A stretch of 12,569 bases of DNA from Patescibacteria group bacterium. Lineage in GTDB: Bacteria > Patescibacteriota > Microgenomatia > Levybacterales > UBA12049. Every line of letters starts with the position of its first letter. Position 1 is the first letter of the stretch. Of the stretch, positions 1-5,600 are shown piece by piece. The notes under the pieces were generated by a model. That model was not told the DNA's origin and ran no database searches. It worked only from the letters and a program-made list of their open reading frames with translations. The position numbers were made by a program, and so were the translations under genes. The stretch is from contig JAHIGH010000106.1 in the NCBI GenBank assembly GCA_018900295.1, forward strand, positions 1 through 12,569, given 5' to 3'.

Positions 1-144
1 TTCATCCAAAAAGAGAATTTTTGGGTGATGCAGCAGGCCTCTTGCGATCTCCAGCCTTCGCTTCATTCCGCCGGAAAAAGTCTTCACAAAATCATTTTTC
101 CGCTCCCAAAGCTCGACAAATTCCAAAAGCTCCTTTATCCTTGT
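1..144 (-). CDS. ABC transporter ATP-binding protein, partial (headless, runs off left edge)
   Basis: Reading leftwards from about 144 to the window edge, one frame encodes roughly 48 residues from the middle of an ABC ATPase. It contains the signature motif as FSGGMKRRLEIARG, then HHPKILFLDE, which is the Walker B strand with its catalytic glutamate. This wording is typical of DrrA/CcmA-type exporter ATPases that energise a membrane permease. The Walker A half is absent: upstream of about RIKELLEF the sequence belongs to the HEPN gene in a different frame, so no start codon fits. The C-terminus lies outside the window. It is either a truncated gene or one side of a chimeric junction near 140-150. 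The family assignment is secure; substrate and activity are unknown. Confidence 0.8.
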
Positions 145-254
145 TTTTCTTTTGATATATGAAATTGTTCCTCTGTTACTCCCTCCAGGTATTGATTTAT
201 GAGGTTAATGCTATCAAGAATATCATCTAAATATAATCTGGCGTCTCGTATCAT
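135..254 (-). pseudogene. HEPN-domain (DUF86-like) toxin, N-terminal remnant of 39 codons
   Basis: The ATG overlaps the TGA of the upstream nucleotidyltransferase gene (ATGA), the usual arrangement of MNT/HEPN pairs. The 39 codons start MIRDARLYLDDILDSINLI, a good match to the start of DUF86/HepT-like HEPN ribonucleases or their relatives, and stop at TAA just after KEKQ. Family members are normally about 110-140 residues and carry the Rx4-6H catalytic motif near the C-terminus; that part is missing here. Immediately after the stop, in another frame, the sequence is ABC-ATPase coding. The HEPN toxin is therefore non-functional as it stands, and the antitoxin gene would be an orphan. An assembly chimera at the junction is an equally good explanation. 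Confidence 0.7.
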
Positions 255-541
255 AAAATTGTAACCTGTTGTTGCAAAATAGAATCTTTAATACGAGGCT
301 TTAATCCTGCATATTCCACAATATCAACCTTCCTTTTCAGCACTTTCTCAAGGTCTAATTTTAATCCTACTAAATCAATAAGAGTAGCGTTGTTATGAAG
401 ATCAACTAATAAATCAATGTCACTTGTATTCTTTTGTTCATCTCTTACAAAAGAACCAAATAAAGCCGCTCTTTTCACACTGGCCTGTCTTAATATCGGT
501 AGCGCTTTTATTTTAATTTCTTCTAAAATTCCTTTATTCAT
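251..541 (-). CDS. mntA: MNT-type nucleotidyltransferase, antitoxin of an MNT-HEPN pair
   Basis: This 96-residue protein has the minimal nucleotidyltransferase (MNT) fold. G29-S30 is followed by the acidic pair D41-x-D43 (GSX10DXD pattern, seen as GSFVRDEQ then SDIDLLV), and a third acidic residue is D73 in KVDIVE. These are the metal- and nucleotide-binding residues of the pol-beta superfamily, so the active site looks intact. In characterised MntA/HepT systems the MNT protein neutralises the HEPN RNase by adding AMP to a tyrosine beside its catalytic site. Length is normal and the start is the only sensible ATG. It shares an ATGA overlap with the downstream HEPN gene, which is broken here. 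The symbol is given by family resemblance; DUF86 partners are not always toxic. Confidence 0.85.
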   Translation of the reverse strand: MNKGILEEIKIKALPILRQASVKRAALFGSFVRDEQKNTSDIDLLVDLHNNATLIDLVGLKLDLEKVLKRKVDIVEYAGLKPRIKDSILQQQVTIL

Positions 542-553
542 AGTATATTAATG

Positions 554-582
554 ATATTACATTATTTATAATACAAGATCAA
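554..582 (-). promoter_or_regulatory. Putative sigma-70-like promoter for the MNT gene
   Basis: On the minus strand TTGATC (577-582, 4/6 to TTGACA) is separated by exactly 17 bases from TAATAT (554-559, 4/6 to TATAAT). The expected transcription start would lie only about 5-8 bases before the ATG at 541, giving a nearly leaderless mRNA; no Shine-Dalgarno sequence is visible. In such AT-rich DNA a match like this can arise by chance. Confidence 0.35.
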
Positions 583-930
583 CACAGCAAGCAGAGTTTA
601 GAAACCTACAACATCCCAATGGCTCGTTCACTAATAACCTACATAATGACAATGCTATATAAAAAATTAAACAGTTATCTCAATAAAAATAGCGCTTTAT
701 AAAAAGATGTGTTAAACTGCAAATAAATAAAAACATAGTTATTCGATATGTTATTTGGTAACTCAAGCAAAGTTTCAAATGAGGAAATTCGCGAGAAGCT
801 CACGATATAAGGCTATTCAATACAACTGATCGATTCAATTATCGAAACGTTTTGGTTTCACGACTGGGGTAATAGTTTCATTGCATCTCCAGTGAATTTT
901 CAACTATTACAAAACTATCTCAAAGAAAAT

Positions 931-1051
931 CTAATACACTCTAATACACTCCCGGTCTGGATTAGGTAGGCACCTAAGGAGAAAATCTGTATTAAATTTT
1001 ACATGATCTAAAAACATCCTCAAGTGTCAAACTGATACATTCCCGGTGTGT
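931..1051. repeat. Short direct repeats CTAATACACT(CCCGGTCTGG)
   Basis: CTAATACACT occurs twice in tandem (931-940 and 941-950). The second copy continues as CCCGGTCTGG to 960. A related 20-mer, CTGATACATTCCCGGTGTGT, lies at 1032-1051 and matches 941-960 at 16 of 20 positions. Repeated short motifs of this kind occur at transposon ends with multiple transposase sites and in regulatory clusters. Neither is proven here and no transposase gene is adjacent. Confidence 0.5.
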
Positions 1052-1168
1052 ATGGTCTGCATAGTTCGCCTTTTTGTTTATCGGATAGGGAAGAAATAGC
1101 TTGAGGCAGATTCCTCTAACTGTTGCAGATATAGCTCGCGAATTGCGTTTAAGCGTTTTTCATTGATT

Positions 1169-1189
1169 ATCGTAACAAAGTGTTACGAT
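1169..1189. promoter_or_regulatory. Perfect 9-bp inverted repeat, operator-like
   Basis: ATCGTAACA, AAG, TGTTACGAT: two perfect 9-base arms around a 3-base spacer, 21 bases in all. No T-run follows on either strand, so it is not an intrinsic terminator. The size and symmetry fit a dimeric repressor site such as those upstream of autoregulated toxin-antitoxin operons. The adjacent sequence carries only scraps of possible genes (helix-turn-helix-like before it, a 23-codon frame after it), so its regulator is unknown. Confidence 0.4.
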
Positions 1190-1315
1190 TAAAAATAATG
1201 TATTCTGTCAATAAACAGGACTTTAGGAAACACCAAGCGCCCGAATTTGTTAAATTTATTTTACGTTAGAAGTTAAAAGAATATACTACCTTCAATTTTT
1301 ATGATTGGAGAGTAA

Positions 1316-1654
1316 CTATTTGCTTTGGAAGTATTTGATAAGGTCAACAATAATATCAGTAGTTCTATCAATTGTTTTAAGATTTACCTTAAGTTCTGTA
1401 CTGTGATAATAATCGCCTGGAATTGGCACCCCTAAATAAAATGTCTTCAATTTATATTTATGGCCATAGATCCATGTCTCATCTTCTGTTTGTTCAAAAA
1501 GTCCGTTCATAAAATGAATATTATCACCAAATTTTTCCTTCATCTCATTCCAGTACGGTTCTAATCCGTAAGCGTTGGTAATAGAAGCAGATTTGCCCTT
1601 AATATCTTTTTCCAGTATGGTATCAACGACAAAAACAATCGTATTTTTATCCAA
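1316..1654 (-). CDS. Zinc peptidase-like protein, C-terminal part after frameshift
   Basis: This frame continues the peptidase that starts at 1857. Read upstream of its first ATG, the same frame stays coding back to about 1738 (SRKTGVQVHFTNYEELDYD...), so the ATG at 1654 is not a true start. Using the restored numbering, it supplies the acidic pair E55-E56 (NYEEL), D79 (FVVDT) and H152 (DYYHSTEL), which complete the metal-binding set seen in co-catalytic zinc peptidases of the M20/M28/M42 group. The restored protein would be about 180 residues, far shorter than usual for these families (300-450), because the lid or dimerisation domain is absent. The stop is TAG. Substrate cannot be inferred. 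Confidence 0.6.
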   Translation of the reverse strand: MDKNTIVFVVDTILEKDIKGKSASITNAYGLEPYWNEMKEKFGDNIHFMNGLFEQTEDETWIYGHKYKLKTFYLGVPIPGDYYHSTELKVNLKTIDRTTDIIVDLIKYFQSK

Positions 1655-1662
1655 TGATTTTG

Positions 1663-1857
1663 CTACCGCGTCAGCGCCGTCGTAATCAAGTTCTTCGTAA
1701 TTTGTAAAATGAACCTGTACACCCGTTTTTCTGGAAGCTGATACGAAGCAAAAACACCGGCAAAGTTATCAACTAAGCCGAGTAAATTTTTATCATCCAT
1801 TTTTATTGACATTACCGGACGGGCAAGATCCATATGCGCGGAAAGAACAATTTTCAT
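1663..1857 (-). CDS. Zinc peptidase-like protein, N-terminal part before frameshift
   Basis: The ATG at 1857 begins MKIVLSAHMD; H8 and D10 form the HxD motif of M20/M28/M42 peptidases, and D30 in LGLVDNFAGVF is the bridging aspartate. A GTG three codons upstream (1864-1866) is a weaker start. After ASYQ (codons near 1738-1749) the frame becomes non-homologous and ends at TAG 1663-1665. Adding one G in CAG-CTT would give Q-A-S-R-K-T-G and join the 1316-1654 frame exactly, so the gene has lost a single base. It could be a recent pseudogene or a sequencing or assembly indel. It is divergent from the exported-protein operon starting at 2013. No signal peptide is visible, so it would act in the cytosol. 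Confidence 0.6.
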   Translation of the reverse strand: MKIVLSAHMDLARPVMSIKMDDKNLLGLVDNFAGVFASYQLPEKRVYRFILQITKNLITTALTR

Positions 1858-1938
1858 TATTATCACAGTTTAGCAGATAAATTTTTATAAAAGAAGAGAA
1901 TTTCCATACATTTTATTTTAAGCCTATAAATTTGGTTA

Positions 1939-1968
1939 TTGACAAACCATTTATTTTTTTGCTACTTT
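1939..1968 (+). promoter_or_regulatory. Putative promoter for the 2013-9215 gene cluster
   Basis: A perfect -35 box TTGACA (1939-1944) is followed after 18 bases by TACTTT (1963-1968, 3/6 to TATAAT). Transcription would begin near 1975, leaving a leader of about 38 bases before the ATG at 2013. This supports that ATG over the upstream one at 1932, which lies before the promoter. AGTCAG (1970-1975) and CTGACT (2001-2006) form a weak inverted repeat in the leader. Confidence 0.45.
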
Positions 1969-2012
1969 TAGTCAGTAGACAAAAGATATTTAAATACTGC
2001 CTGACTGAATAT

Positions 2013-2615
2013 ATGCGAAGGATAAAAATTATTATTCTTGTAGTTGTCTCGTTAATAACCTCTTTCCTTACAATCTCATCGATCCCAGTACATGCATCTG
2101 TTCTTGACGATATGGTAAACGGAGTCAAAAACATTTTTTCTCCAGAACAAAAAGAACTCAAGATTGATTCAAATATTACCCTATCTCCTGATGGCGATAT
2201 AAACAAGAATGGCGAAATAGATGCCGGGGACATAGTACGGTTTACCTACACAATAATAAATAAAACTGATAAGGCGTATTCATATTCAACCGTAAAAACT
2301 GGTATAGATCGAAAACAACTTAATTTCATTCATAATGTTGAAGGAGCGACAGGCATTTTAGACGACGACAAAACCCTCATATTTCCTAACGTACGTATCA
2401 ATCCTAATGAACAACAAATTATCAGCTTTGATGCGAGACTGAATTATGCGCAGGAAAATAAAACAATTACCACAGAGCCTGAATTTATTGGTTCTGATAA
2501 AAACTCCATCATAAAGTCTGTCAAAAAGGAAATTGTTTCAAAAAAGCTGGGGGCTGAAGAAATTAGAAAACGAATAGAAAAAGGCGGAATGATACTGAAT
2601 GTCAAAAATAAATAA
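2013..2615 (+). CDS. Secreted DUF11-like surface protein with one EF-hand-like calcium loop
   Basis: With the start at 2013 the product has 200 residues and a textbook signal peptide: MRRIK, a hydrophobic run to about residue 24, and a VHA cleavage site at 26-28. The frame is open back to an ATG at 1932, but those codons precede the promoter and would spoil the signal peptide. Residues 62-73 (DINKNGEIDAGD) fit the 12-residue calcium-binding loop of EF-hand/dockerin type (D, N, N, G, I, D at positions 1, 3, 5, 6, 8, 12). The following beta-rich segment (VRFTYTIINKTD..., about 74-165) resembles DUF11-type extracellular domains. The C-terminus is charged and has no anchor. The stop lies 2 bases before the Rhs start, so the two are surely co-transcribed and probably translationally coupled. 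A role as a stalk, anchor or accessory for the Rhs protein is inference. Confidence 0.75.
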   Translation: MRRIKIIILVVVSLITSFLTISSIPVHASVLDDMVNGVKNIFSPEQKELKIDSNITLSPDGDINKNGEIDAGDIVRFTYTIINKTDKAYSYSTVKTGIDRKQLNFIHNVEGATGILDDDKTLIFPNVRINPNEQQIISFDARLNYAQENKTITTEPEFIGSDKNSIIKSVKKEIVSKKLGAEEIRKRIEKGGMILNVKNK

Positions 2616-2617
2616 AC

Positions 2618-5600
2618 ATGAATCTAAAAAAGATATTACCGAAAAAACAGTTTCTTAAAAAATGTGTTGTTTTTTCTATACTTTTTTCATTACTCGCCTC
2701 ATCCTTTACTCTTCCGTTTCAAACACCGATTAGTCCTGAATCCGCATATGCTGTCGGAAATAGTTGTAATACAACATCTTCAAATGGAAATACCTCGGTA
2801 AAACTACTTGCCAACTATAAAGGGAGGGTTGGTGGAGTAGCCCTCGACCAAGCTGCTAAATTTTTAGCAAATATGTCCGATATATCATCGGCATATTATG
2901 ACGCTACATTAGACAGAATAGTCTTTGTTGGCAAGACAACTACGTCTACCCCGCAATTTAATAAAGACGATCTGGCTGTTGTCATAAAATCAATTATTTT
3001 CGACCATCAAATGCCGTGGGTCAGCATTGAAGGCACAAACCCTGATCCAAATTTAATCGATGCTGTCTATAGTACAGGCATTAAAAACACTAGACTTGGC
3101 AATGTTCTCATTCAAGCAGACTATAAAATGAAAAGTTATGTTTTTGGCGTTGATGAAAATGGACAGACAGTTACATCAACTGTCCCCGGCTATAGATCTC
3201 ATGATGATCGTTACTTCAATTCTCCAGGTATAAATGCCAGTTTGCCTAGCGACAGTAGATTTTGGCTCACACCTAAAGATATTACGCTTGCGAAAGATGA
3301 TACATCGCAATCATTTATATTCCAAACAGCAACAATGGAATTAAAAACAGAAGCTCTTTCTACAAATAATGATCCGATATGGAATAGCACTGCACAAGAT
3401 TTTGCAAATCAATTTACTCAGAGTTATGATGCGTATGCGCAAGAAAGTCCTATTTTAAATGATGCAAAAGAACTCGCTAAAATTGCCGGAGTTATTAAAT
3501 GGATTATTGACAGTGGAGTCGTCACAGATTTCCAATGGGCAAGAGATTATTCCCCAAAAGCAGTCCAAACTCCTACCACTTTTAATAAACGTTTGGGAAA
3601 AATATATGAAACGGAAACAGGATTCTATCAAACATCAGGCGGCGCAGACTTACTAACCCCCAATTCATATACACAAGACAATGGTACTTCATCAAGTCTA
3701 AAGGGCGCTGCGCAAGCGGTTCCTACAACGAAGGAAGACATTCATTGGACTTTTACAAAAGACAGTCAGCAATATGAGGCAGTAGCGGTTACCGCCGATG
3801 CTTTTAGAACTCTTGGCTCATACAATACCTCTGAAATAGATATGTCTTTTCCGACTGTCGGCGATTTAACCTTAGCATTCCAAAGAACATACTCATCATA
3901 TTCCGGGGGACAATACGGTGTAGGCATAGGATGGAATATCTATCCCGCAGCACTCTATGATAATGATCCAGTTCATACCTTCTCCTGCAGCGGAAGCGCG
4001 TATCCAAAAGCACTCGCCTTTAGTTCTTCACGAACTGGATTTGAGTCATTCAAGATTAGCGATTGTGCAGTAGGATATGTTGCTGATGACCCTGTGTTTC
4101 ATTCGAAAGTATTCCGGAATGGAGATGGTCCCTTTACTGCAAAAACTAAAGATCAAACTGAGTATAGTTTTAGCTCCACTTATCAATTAACAAAAATTAA
4201 AGATAAAAATAGCAATACGATAACGTACTCATACGATGGATCAGGAAAACTTACTAGCATTGCGGATGGTAAGGGCCATCAAATCACACCTAATTATGGA
4301 GGTAATGGGTTAATATCATCAATTGCTGATTGGTCAGGTAGAATAGTCCAGTATACCTATGATGCAAATGGAAATTTGTTGACTGTTAAAGATCCAAATA
4401 ATGGTGTGATCACGTATGCCTATGATTCAAACTCCAAGTTAACCACAGTAACTGATCGAACTAATCAGGCTGTTGTTACAAACACATATACAGACGAAGC
4501 TAAGCTGGCAACCCAGAAAGACTCTGCAAATATCACCAATACGTTCACATATGACAAAGTAAACAGGATAATTACGGCTACAAATAATCAAACTCCAAAC
4601 AGAACTCAAACAACTAAATACGATACCAAAGCGAGAATTCTTGAACAAATTGATCCGCTTCTCTTTAAACTTATTTATACCTATGGCACAGAGTACGCTC
4701 CGCTCACCATCAAGGACAAAAGAGGAAGCCAAATTATCAATACTTATGACACAAACGGCAATCTGACCTCCATCACCTATCCCGACACTAAAAAAGTAAA
4801 CTATGAATACGATACAAAAAACAGAATAACCAGAATATTGGATTACAGATACGGCACAACTCCGAAAGAAACAAAATATACCTACAATACCCCAGGTGAT
4901 ATTACCCAAATATCAGAAGCCGGATTACTGAGTAATTACAGCTATGACACAACAGGAGAAATGCTAACCCTCACCGATCCACTCAGTCACACAACCACTT
5001 GGACAAGAGATAATTTCGGCAACAAACTCACTGAAAAAGATAGCCTGAATAACACTGCAACCTTTGAATACGATACTATAGCAAGACTAACAAAAACAAC
5101 AGATGAGGAGGGGAAAATTGCTTCTCTTACCTATGATAACAATGGCAATCTGCTAACGCAAACGAATTCTGTCGGAACAACAACCAATACCTATGATAAA
5201 GAAAACCACCTCACCAAGACCACTCCCCCAAATAATTCGATTACTGAATATTCCTACAACGTCTCCGACTCGCTAAGCTCAGTCAAAGACGCCTTAACAA
5301 ATGTTACAAATTATGGATATGATGCTTATCAAAATCTCCTGTCCCAGCAGGATGCATTAAATAACACAACTACAAATACCTATGATGCATTAAACCGTCA
5401 GACCCAATCAACCACACCTCTTGGTAAAGTCGCCAAGTGGGAATATGATGCCAATGGCAATATCACCAAAAGAATAGATGCCAGTAATAATACAACTAAT
5501 TATCAATACGACGCCTTCAACCGTCTGACCAAAATAACCTATCCCGACACTAAGACAGTTACCTTTGAATACGACTACCGCGGTAACAGAACCAAAATGA

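Larger units (their letters stand above)
583..1315. other. Gene-free stretch with short repeats and coding-like scraps
   Basis: No intact gene is supported over about 730 bases. What can be seen: a forward frame from ATG 748 that stops at TAA 808-810 yet stays coding-like to TAG 967-969; 10- and 20-base repeats at 931-960 and 1032-1051; a 6-base inverted repeat TTAGGT/ACCTAA at 962-977; a forward scrap near 1112-1165 that reads PLTVADIARELRLS, resembling the helix-turn-helix of excisionase-type proteins but without a start; a perfect 9-base inverted repeat at 1169-1189; and a 23-codon frame at 1198-1269. The picture is of decayed accessory DNA rather than a regulatory desert. Confidence 0.5.

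Noticed and set aside
748..969. A forward frame starting at ATG 748 that continues past TAA (808-810) to TAG 967, suggesting stop-codon readthrough or an alternative code.
   Set aside because: The intact Rhs gene ends at TAA and several genes end at TGA in sensible places, so the standard code holds; the frame shows no recognisable domain and is at most a decayed scrap.
4439..4909. Long minus-strand frame (156 codons), rich in Cys, Ile and Val.
   Set aside because: It lies wholly inside the YD-repeat region of the Rhs gene; the repeated TAC/TAT and Asn/Thr codons give hydrophobic antisense frames. No start context or family match.
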